A DNA stretch of 64,000 nucleotides from Anastatus disparis (taxonomy: Eukaryota; Arthropoda; Insecta; Hymenoptera; Eupelmidae). The first letter of the stretch is position 1. Every line of letters starts with the position of its first letter. The stretch lies in assembly GCA_017163975.1 (NCBI GenBank), contig JAFFSR010000220.1, forward strand, positions 19,734,001 through 19,798,000, in the 5' to 3' direction. The notes under the pieces are model-generated. The model did not search any database. It saw only the letters and a program-made list of their open reading frames with translations, and was not told the DNA's origin. Positions 47,955-56,466 of the stretch are shown one piece after another. Made by a program: the position numbers and the translations under genes.

Positions 47955-48519
47955 GTAAAAGGAACAAAGCTTTTGTATAAAAATTTATTAAAATTAAAAT
48001 AAGTTTAGCAAAGATTATATATAAATATAATATATACAAATATATGCACATTATAATTGTTTTTAAATAAATAAAATTTTATAAATTTACTTTGAAATTA
48101 AGGAGCGTCATGCTTTTGACGATATATTGATTTAACTCTAAATTTCTTACTTACCAACAAGTTGTCTCAACCACGCTACAGATATACTAGTAAAAAATAG
48201 AGACATCTCTTACGATTTTAAAGCATTAGTAAAAAATATTTACTTAAATTTGGCTAAAACTTAAATGATTTTTTTTAATGAAATTAAAATTGAATTTTTA
48301 AATATATGATGATGTTTGACATTTTTAAAAAAATGGTTTAAAAGAAAAAATGTATATTATACCATACGTAAGGTAAATAAAACTATAGTTATTTGTTTAA
48401 TCAAAATATTTATTTTTTCATAAATTTTCTCATACAACCACATCAATTAATGTTTTTTTAAACAAAAAAGGTATTAAAAACACAAACACACCCAAAGAAT
48501 CTTTTCTATTTCTTTTTAT

Positions 48520-48706
48520 TATTTTACGTCGCTGTATTTATGCTATCATTGCGATGCTAATTAGCGACGGAGGTCGTCAGGGTGTCTGTAAAAAAAACAC
48601 ATGTAACGTACAGTGGTGCTTGTATAAATCGGCCGAGAGCGGGATTCGAACTCGGGACTCCGAGATTACGAATCCATTGCTCTAGCGACTGAGCCACTGA
48701 CGACCT
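48520..48706 (-). mobile_element. tRNA-derived SINE, copy 8
   Basis: Full-length antisense copy inside the inferred 5' UTR intron of the 401-aa secreted gene. A box TGGCTCAGTCGC, B box AGTTCGAATCCC, GCTAATTAGC and terminal CAGCGACG are all present. Confidence 0.9.
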
Positions 48707-49054
48707 CAAATCAATTTATGTTGAACGTGAATCAATTAGAAAAAAAACAGCTCTATGAATATTATTAAAAGAATTTAATACTAATCGCTATATAGTATTC
48801 AATCGATAAATTTCAAAAGTAATAAAATTATTTCATTCCCTGCTAAAAAGTTAATAAGACGCGTTATAGTACTATCTTCTGGTTAATTAAGATCATCTAA
48901 CATATTTAATCCAAAGAAAAATATTTCTAATTTTTACTAAAATTATAATTTTATTTAAAAATAAATTATTTACATAAAAATAAACTCAAAAGAATTTAAT
49001 GTAATAAAATTATTTTATTTGATTTTTCAGAATCGATTTATTTATTTTATCAAA

Positions 49055-50260
49055 ATGTTGAAATCATTAGTAATTATCTTGTTACTTACACCGATGTGCA
49101 TCAAAACGAATGCTGGAAATTCAAAGGAAGTTTGTTACGATGATAAAAATGATTGTACAGTTGAATTGCATCCTAAGCTGATAAAGTTAAAAGATCAATT
49201 TGCTTTCGTGTCTTTGAAGAACAAAATAGTAAATATAACTTTTTTGAATTCCAATTTTACAAATTGTACCAGACCTATCGATAGCGAACACCTTTTGGGC
49301 GAAAGAATAAACATGGAAGTACTTGGAAATGGAAAAATAATCATATGGACAGCCAGTATTGATGAAACTGGACTAATAATAGTTGATCCGAAAAATGATT
49401 GTAATTATGTACCAGTTTCAATGGATTTTATCAAATCAAAATTAAATAAAAATCAAACCTATGAATTCATCATAAAATGGGTAGTAGCTCATTACGATAC
49501 TTTCGACATATTTGATCCTAATTTAGAGTTTTGCATTCCTTGTCGTTTCGACGACGACGGCAAACCAATTGATTCCAGCGATCCATCTTACAAGGAAATT
49601 ATTGTCAAAGAGTTGACGGAAAATGATTTAGCTTCAGTTACAGGCTACTTAATTGCCTACCAATTTCCAAACCGAACAACAAAATTAAAAATTTTAGACT
49701 CAGATTTACAGGTTGTTACAGAACGTTCTTTCGATTATATCATGGATTTTTTTTCAACCAATCATGGAAGAATCAGTTTTACTTACAGAATCGATAGTTC
49801 CATCTTACATATACAACTTGATCAAAATTTAGACTTCATAAATAGTTACTACGATTATGAACCATTTTACAATAAAGATGAATCGCAGATTATCGGCACT
49901 TACATCCAAAATCTACCGGATTATAAAATCGTTGGATTGAACATTTGGAAACTGGCTAATAAATTTTGGTTTCGCGCTAAGCTATTTAGTCCAAAATTAG
50001 ACAAGAATTTGAAGTCTGCTTACAAACCAAGCTACAAACGGGATCAATGGCGCAAAGATAACAGATTTGAAAAAGTTGAAGTATTTCTAATCGACTATTT
50101 ATGTGCAAATGTGGACGTTGCATTTGGTTCGAATGACAAAGAAGAGTATTTTGCAATAATTAAATGTATGATAGATGAAGACAATAATAATTTCATTGAA
50201 TATATAAAAGCTGTGTATCCAGTAGAAAAAGAATTTGACGATGTAATGGATTATGTATAA
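49055..50260 (+). CDS. Unrecognised secreted glycoprotein (401 aa)
   Basis: I do not recognise the family. The coding sequence is in one exon. The start at 49055 (context CAAAATG) is preferred over an upstream in-frame ATG because that one lies before a strong acceptor (TTTTTCAG at 49030) and would be intronic. Residues 1-20 form a signal peptide (MLKSLVIILLLTPMCIKTNA). The mature chain has eight cysteines (27, 34, 71, 116, 160, 163, 350, 371), enough for four disulfides. It has five N-glycosylation sequons (N60, N67, N70, N133, N206) and no transmembrane helix or C-terminal hydrophobic signal, so it should be soluble and extracellular. The tail is acidic (EKEFDDVMDYV). AATAAA follows at 50303-50308. 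No catalytic motif is apparent. The alternating short hydrophobic strands suggest a beta-rich fold. Secreted in saliva, venom or haemolymph are all possible. Confidence 0.88.
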   Translation: MLKSLVIILLLTPMCIKTNAGNSKEVCYDDKNDCTVELHPKLIKLKDQFAFVSLKNKIVNITFLNSNFTNCTRPIDSEHLLGERINMEVLGNGKIIIWTASIDETGLIIVDPKNDCNYVPVSMDFIKSKLNKNQTYEFIIKWVVAHYDTFDIFDPNLEFCIPCRFDDDGKPIDSSDPSYKEIIVKELTENDLASVTGYLIAYQFPNRTTKLKILDSDLQVVTERSFDYIMDFFSTNHGRISFTYRIDSSILHIQLDQNLDFINSYYDYEPFYNKDESQIIGTYIQNLPDYKIVGLNIWKLANKFWFRAKLFSPKLDKNLKSAYKPSYKRDQWRKDNRFEKVEVFLIDYLCANVDVAFGSNDKEEYFAIIKCMIDEDNNNFIEYIKAVYPVEKEFDDVMDYV

Positions 50261-51256
50261 ACTGATTTTTGTTAAATAAGTGTGCAATCTTTGTATTTTT
50301 TTAATAAAATCATTTTTTATACATAACATTTAAAGATATATGTGACATTTGAATAAAATTTAATTACTCATAGCTTAAAATTTAACTGATAATGCTTACT
50401 GTCCTTAATAATCCATTGTAATTTTATAAAATTTTCGAATGATAACAACAAATGTTTCTCTACATCAAAAAATTATACGGACAGCAATCAAAACTTTTTT
50501 GTTGGAGTTCATTTGAAAATAAAATAATAATTAAATTTTTTTATAAATTCTTCATAAATGAAAATCTGTATGAGTGGTTAGTTTCGATAGCCTTGTCAAG
50601 TAACTGTAAAGACTTTGAAAATCACTCAATTAACTTTAAATTTTGATCATAATTTTGTATATAATTTTATTTTAATTTTTTTTTATTTTAACTTTGCTCT
50701 ATTTATGCTATCATTGGGACAAGAAAAAAAATCAAAAGTCATGCAAAAAAATTTAGCAAAATTTATTATAATATTAGTCAATATTTTCGCAAAAAATGTT
50801 TTACCAATAACTTCTACAATTCGTGCAAAAAACAAAGAAATATATCGTCTACGTATAAGTACAATAGGTATTATTATTAATAAATGATCGACTTAAGACA
50901 TCCTCTTCAATAACATTAAAAAAATACGTTAATTTTATTAATTGGTTGATTATATGTATGACGTTATCATTACATAAAATTTCTTGTACAATGTATTTTT
51001 TTTTATTTATCAAATTCGTTTAAATAAAAGTTTCCTTGATACTTATATACAAATAAATTTCTGAATTATTTATTTTTTAATTTTAAAATATCAGACAGTA
51101 AGTATAATACCAGCACCAGATTGAAAATACAAGATTTACTGGTTTACAATTGTATTTAAATATTTCAAAACAATTGATATTACATTAAAAATTTATAAAA
51201 ATTAAATAAACGATTAAAAAACATTAACAACGACGACCATAAGTTTAAGTAATGAA
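50261..51256. other. Intergenic between secreted genes
   Basis: AT-rich. A decayed SINE 3' end may remain at 50686-50716 (TTTGCTCTATTTATGCTATC and ATTGGGAC). A + strand open frame from 50741 (MQKNLAKFIIILVN) has a signal-like start, 48 codons, and no splice or other support. Confidence 0.4.
50303..50308 (+). terminator. Polyadenylation signal of the 401-aa gene
   Basis: AATAAA 43 bp after the stop codon. Confidence 0.6.
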
Positions 51257-51796
51257 TTATCTATTTTTTCGTAAAATTGCATCTTTTTCAACGTTTCCAT
51301 AGTCTATTAAATCATCAATTACAGTTGAAATCGCGCCATGCATCACGTCGTTTAACATCGTATCAAGTAAAGATCTAAGATCTCTGGATGAAACTGCTCT
51401 CATGAAAATAAATGGTGATACCACTATCAAATCCATAAGTTCTTGACTATAATCATTGCTTGGCGTATCTACTTCTGTGCCTGAAATTTTTACAATTATA
51501 TGTGTGGTAGAAGGACTCAAAAAGAATGAGGTAGAAGAATGCTATTTCTTAGTAAATGTTTTGACTTTTCTGTTCATAAGTAAATGTTATTGAAGTACAA
51601 ATAATAATAGCGATTAAATATAATATTAGTAAAATACGATAAGAAAACTATAGAAAAAAGAAATTTAGCTTTCAAGTAACTTACTATTCCCACTTGATTC
51701 TTCACTACTACTGCTACTCGTACTATCACCATCTTCAGAAAAGACAAGGCTGCTCGAGCAGGCCAAAATGAAAAAAAATAAAAATATTTTCGACAT
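51257..51796 (-). CDS. Unrecognised small secreted protein (111 aa), two exons
   Basis: I do not recognise the family. Exons are 51796-51685 and 51480-51257, with a 204-bp GT-AG intron (donor GTAAGT, acceptor TTTCAG) in phase 1. Residues 1-20 are a signal peptide (MSKIFLFFFILACSSSLVFS). An acidic, serine-rich segment follows (EDGDSTSSSSSEESSGN, ending at the intron), a likely target for phosphorylation or O-glycosylation. The second exon encodes a hydrophobic/helical region (QELMDLIVVSPFIFMRAVSS, then LRSLLDTMLNDVMHG) and ends KDAILRKNR. The mature part lacks cysteines. It is convergent with the 401-aa gene and matches the 96-aa gene at 46423 in intron phase and position and in a loose S-N-D...LI..PF...R pattern, so the two may be diverged paralogues. 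Confidence 0.85.
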
Positions 51797-53103
51797 CGTT
51801 AAAATTCTTAGAGCAAGGTAAGTTAAAAACTACTTGTCGTTCACCTGAATAGAATATATTCGATGAATTCTAGTGCCTATTAAAACGCTACTTACGCGCT
51901 ACTTATGATAAGGAAAAAATAAGTATAATTATTGCTAATTTAGCTTTTGAATAATAATGACCTTTTTACGCAGTTGATTGATTTATATTTCCTTTAATTC
52001 CACATAAAATGTATTATTTCTCGAATATTTTAATACACCTGAAAGTCTGCTTTGAAAGAATTTATTAAGTAATTTCACAAAAACTTATATTTTTCTACTC
52101 TATGATTTACATATTTGTATATGTGTGTACATATAAGAGGTAAGAGCAATGGTATAGCTTACATTTTTCCGCAGATACCCTACGTGAAAATATTAAAAAA
52201 GATCTCATAAAGTTTTGCAATTTCTCATATAATTTTCACGCGAAACAAGATTATCAAAAAAGTAAGATAAGCATTAATTTCTGTCAACCAGTGCCACCAC
52301 TGCTAGATTTTTGCTTATTCTCATTAGAAAATAAAATCAAATTACTCTACTGAGAAAGCATTGCACCAAAGCACTTGCCAGCTTTTTTTATTTATATCAG
52401 ATACACGGATAACATGATCGAATTCAGAGAAAGTGTTTCAGATATTAATTTTGTTTATATTAAAAAAATTTTGTATGATAACGAAATAATTTTGGCGATA
52501 TTTTTTTTTTTAATTAGATTATTATTCACGCTCACATGCTTGATTTTTTTTTTCATAAAATAGAAGCATTTTTCATTAATATTCGGCCTCTTTTTTAAAA
52601 CTTATATTTTTTTACTGCAGTAAAAAACTAATGCTTGTAATAATATAATTTATAGTTTCATTAGTGATTAAAGCTCTTTTTGGTTCCTTTGGATGGCTGT
52701 GGGGTTCGATTAAAGCTCTTTTGGTTACTACGAGTGAAAGGCTTTAAGAAAATAATTTTCAAACATATGAACCCATAAATTGAAATTGATTGTTTTGTCC
52801 GTTAGATCTTACATCTAACAAGCAATCACTAATATTTAAATATAAAAGAATAGGCATTCCCTTTACTAAAATGTGCCTTTTTGACACTAATTTTTGTACT
52901 ATTCTTTGGTTTTGATTGGGTTTATTTTCTGGTTTTAATCCATAGATTTGAAACAGAATCAATCATTATTTCAGAGGATAATTTTTGAAAAATTCTTTTA
53001 AAGAATTTTAATCCGCAGTAGTGTAATTTTAAATAAATTTATTTTTCATCTAACTTCAATTACAAAATATTTTAAGAATAATCAATAAGTTATTTAGATG
53101 TTT
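51797..53103. other. Intergenic region with coding-like fragments
   Basis: Between the 111-aa gene and SINE copy 9. Two short frames look more protein-like than chance. One is at 52665-52747 (+), after a TTTCATTAG acceptor-like site, encoding IKALFGSFGWLWGSIKALLV then TTSERL and stop. The other is at 52759-52949 (-), encoding QRIVQKLVSKRHILVKGMPI and ending NQFQFMGSYV. Neither can be assembled into a full gene. Confidence 0.3.
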
Positions 53104-53310
53104 TGGCTGTGGCTCAATCGTTAGAGCATTGGATTCGTAATCTCGAGGTTTCGAGTTCAAATCCCGCTCTCGGCCGAATCGTGCAAGCACCACTGTACGT
53201 TACATATGTGCTTTGTTCACAGACACACTTATGCGAGCTTCATCGCTGATTAGCATAGCAAAAATAGCATAGCATAAATATAGCGACGTTAAAAAATATA
53301 AAAAAAAAAA
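53104..53310 (+). mobile_element. tRNA-derived SINE, copy 9
   Basis: Sense copy. A box TGGCTCAATCGT, B box AGTTCAAATCCC (one change), body, a duplicated AGCATAGCA segment near the 3' end, terminal TAGCGACGTT and an A-rich tail to about 53310. Confidence 0.9.
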
Positions 53311-53815
53311 TTAATTAATGTAAAGAGATAACTCACCTCAAATTATATACAAGAAATTCTGAGTTAATTTTTGGTTTCCAATTCAATAAAGTCGCATACA
53401 GCGCGCTGCTATATTGTTACATAGTGCGACTTATTATTGTGATCGTCAAAAACCAAGCCACGTGCAACGCAGCTAGCTGACACAACATACAGTTAAATAG
53501 CGAAAAACTAACCTATAAATTCTAATAGCCAGAAGTGCACAAAAAAGAGAAATATTATTGTTGCAAAGAGCATAATACAACTGTAAAACGAAAATAAGAA
53601 AAGAAATTTTTATTTTAATGTTATTATCGAAATGAAAATTAAATAATAAACACAATTAATAGTGGAAAATTAGCAGCGAAAAGTGTTAAAATTAGTAGTA
53701 AACAGAGAGTAAAATTAACTATAAACAGTAAATAAAAGTGTTAAATAAATAAAATAGTATAAACTATTGACTTAAGATAATATATTGGAAATAAACTTAA
53801 AGGAAATTCTACAAA
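53311..53815 (+). promoter_or_regulatory. LTV1 upstream region
   Basis: Contains a GC-richer patch (about 53395-53480) with a palindromic E-box CACGTG at 53459-53464. A-rich sequence leading to the start codon follows, probably 5' UTR. E-boxes at ribosome-biogenesis promoters fit Myc/Max control, but this is inference. Confidence 0.35.
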
Positions 53816-55246
53816 ATGCCTAAAAGAAAAACAAAACAATTTATTGATAAAAAGAACTCTGTCACCTTTCAATTAGTGCATAGGTCACAAAAAGATCCTT
53901 TGGCTGCAGATGAAAGTGCTCCGCAAAAAGTTCTTGTGCCTGTAAATGACAAAAAAACTGTTAAACACGAGAATAATGCAATTAGTAATGTAAAAAAATC
54001 CGATAAAGAACATAATTATGAGGTAGTTTTTGATAAAGATTATGATTATCTCCATCATTTACAAGATGTTACCGTTTTAACACATGAATGGGAAAAAGCT
54101 AAAGATATTAAAAAAGATGTTAAAACAGATGAAGATGAAGAACCTAGTTGCTCAACAAAAATTAATTTACCTTCTTCTGTATTTGAATCCAATATTCAAG
54201 AAGAAACAGGTCTTTTAAATAGAGACGTTCCTGTATCGGGTCCTTTATTATGTTTAGATCCAGATATAGTAGCTGCTTTAGATGATGATTTTGATTTTGA
54301 TGATCCAGAAAATCAATTAGAAGATGATTTTATAACTCTAGCTAATGCTGGTGGTAACAAAAATGATGTAAGAGATGTATTCTGCGATGATGATTTAGAC
54401 TCAAACTATGATGAGGAAGATATGGATAGTTTAGGTTCTCTAGAACGTACTTTTAGAAACGAAGAAACAAAGTCTCATTTTACAGAATATTCTATGAGTA
54501 GCAGTGTTATGAGAAGAAACGCTCAACTATCTCTTTTAGATGATCAATTTGAAAGAATGTACGCTGATTATGAGGAAAATGAAATTGGAGGCTTAGATGA
54601 TGAAGATATTGAAGGGACTGCATTAAGTTCTGATTTAATGGAACAATGTGCTCAAGAATTTGAAAATGAAAAAATAGAAAATGAACAAAGTATATCAGAT
54701 TTAATAAAAAATAAGATGAAAATCGAAGATGCCAATATGTCGGGTTCAGATGAAAATGAAAATGATATGGGTCTAGAAAAATTAGTCATTGAAGTAAAAG
54801 AAAAAAATAATTGGGATTGTCAAAGTGTATTGAGTAATTATAGTAACATCTATAATCATCCAAAATTAATTTCAGAACCAAAAAATTTACAAAAACTGAA
54901 TATTGATTCTAAAACGGGCATGCCTAAAAATATCTTAGGTCATAGACAGTTCAAACCAATAACTATTCAAGCACTTAATGAATTTGATGCTACATATGAT
55001 ACATTCAGATTAAATAGTAAAAAACAGACTAAAAACGGTTCAAATTCTGTGCATTCTTTCAATATAAGACCAAAAACTGAAACTTTGGAGGAAAAGAAAC
55101 AACGTAAACAAGAACTGAAAAATTATAGAAGACAAAGAAGAGAAGAACGAAAGATCAACATTCAGAGTTTCAAAGATGAAAAGAAACGACAAGAAAAAGT
55201 TATGATGAATGAGAAAAATAATGTGCAAGGAAATCGCATTTTATAA
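53816..55246 (+). CDS. LTV1: LTV1, 40S ribosomal subunit assembly factor
   Basis: Assembly factor that joins late pre-40S particles and must be released (after CK1 phosphorylation in studied species) for maturation. Intronless, 476 aa, close to the usual length. Family landmarks in order: N-terminal VTFQLVHRSQKDPLAADESA (residues about 16-35), DKDYDYLHHLQ (about 79-89), INLPSSVF, VSGPLLCLDPDIVAALDDDF (about 140-160) with following acidic DDPENQLEDDFI, then EETKSHFTEYSMSSSVMRRN and FERMYADYEENEIGGLDDED in the middle. A WDCQSVLSNYSNIYNHPKLI stretch (about 325) and a very basic C-terminal coil (KKQRKQELKNYRRQRREERK) complete it. The ATG at 53816 is fixed by the conserved MPKRKTKQFIDKKN start. 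AATAAA-type signals follow at about 55270 and 55340. Same strand as Nup85, 1.2 kb upstream of it. Confidence 0.97.
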   Translation: MPKRKTKQFIDKKNSVTFQLVHRSQKDPLAADESAPQKVLVPVNDKKTVKHENNAISNVKKSDKEHNYEVVFDKDYDYLHHLQDVTVLTHEWEKAKDIKKDVKTDEDEEPSCSTKINLPSSVFESNIQEETGLLNRDVPVSGPLLCLDPDIVAALDDDFDFDDPENQLEDDFITLANAGGNKNDVRDVFCDDDLDSNYDEEDMDSLGSLERTFRNEETKSHFTEYSMSSSVMRRNAQLSLLDDQFERMYADYEENEIGGLDDEDIEGTALSSDLMEQCAQEFENEKIENEQSISDLIKNKMKIEDANMSGSDENENDMGLEKLVIEVKEKNNWDCQSVLSNYSNIYNHPKLISEPKNLQKLNIDSKTGMPKNILGHRQFKPITIQALNEFDATYDTFRLNSKKQTKNGSNSVHSFNIRPKTETLEEKKQRKQELKNYRRQRREERKINIQSFKDEKKRQEKVMMNEKNNVQGNRIL

Positions 55247-56466
55247 ATATGTAATAGATTAAAGATCAAAATAAAATATAAAGATACGTTATTTGTATTA
55301 AGTTAAGTTTGTAAATTTGCTACTTTAATTATGTATTAATAATAAACAACTTATTCTACTACTTATTTTTTACTTAATTTATTACGTTCAAATAAACATA
55401 AATTCCAGAACTGTTTATTTTGCTCAACCCTTTAGTTAATAAGATTTCAATTTAAACTAAAAATTTTATTCAAGTACAAAAAAAATATGCTCTCATTTGA
55501 ATTATAAAAGAAAATAAAAACTATAATCTCTTCTTCAATTGGAAATCGCATTTTTATGGAGAAGAAAATTTAATACTTATAAAGAGCACTAATTAAAATG
55601 ACTTAATTAAGGAAATATAATTTATTTTAATTATTATTTTGACAAATGTTCTAATAATATTTAAACTAATATTTTAAATTATTAATATTAGATAAATTTT
55701 ATCATTTCCATGAGCGCTTTTTTTTTATTTTGTACAATTTATATCACTTTACAGAAACACTTTATTTTTTTCAACATTACAAAAAGTGCAGTATCTTATT
55801 TATATTGTGGTTTTTCGACTTTACATTGCATGGAATCATAATTAAATTAAAATTCCATACGATAAAAATATTTAATTGAAACAAATAACGGAAAGTAATA
55901 GATTAAAACTAAAAATTATAGATCAGTTAATACATCGACTTTTAAAATTAAAATAAATATAAAATAGTCTTCAATAATTAGAACAATAAAAGGTATACAG
56001 TATTGCAAATTTTCATTAGAACCTTAAACTTTAAAGATTTTTTCCTTTTCAGAATTTTATTCAACAAAAAATTTAATTATAAACTTTATTTGCACTTTTA
56101 ATGCAAACAAAATTTATTACCGCAAATATTTAATAAATTTATAGATGCTTTAAATGTTCACAAATTTAAATACAAAAATGTTATAAGTTTTTCAAAATGC
56201 ATATAATTAAGCGATATTAATACAATTTATTTAATAATTCAAAAATTAATTTACGATTTTTTATAACAAGTAGCGAAACAAGAACGAATTTAAATGATAG
56301 TGAATCGCACCTGTGGAGGGGACTCTGCTAAAAGTTTCGCGCGCTGCATAACCTTCTCGACCTGTTGTCGCGCGCGTGTTGTTGAATAAAATGTGTTTGT
56401 AAATAATTTTTGTATTTAATTAATTTGAAGAATCAAGTAAATTAATATAATATATATTTGCCAATC
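55247..56466. other. LTV1-Nup85 intergenic region
   Basis: AT-rich 3' flank of LTV1, then a CpG-rich patch at 56306-56392 (TTTCGCGCGCTGC, TGTCGCGCGCGTG) about 80-160 bp before the Nup85 start. The patch is the probable TATA-less Nup85 promoter. No other gene is seen. Confidence 0.55.

Noticed and set aside
49019..49054. Upstream in-frame ATG of the 401-aa protein
   Set aside because: It precedes a strong TTTTTCAG acceptor, and starting there would bury the signal peptide behind 12 extra residues.
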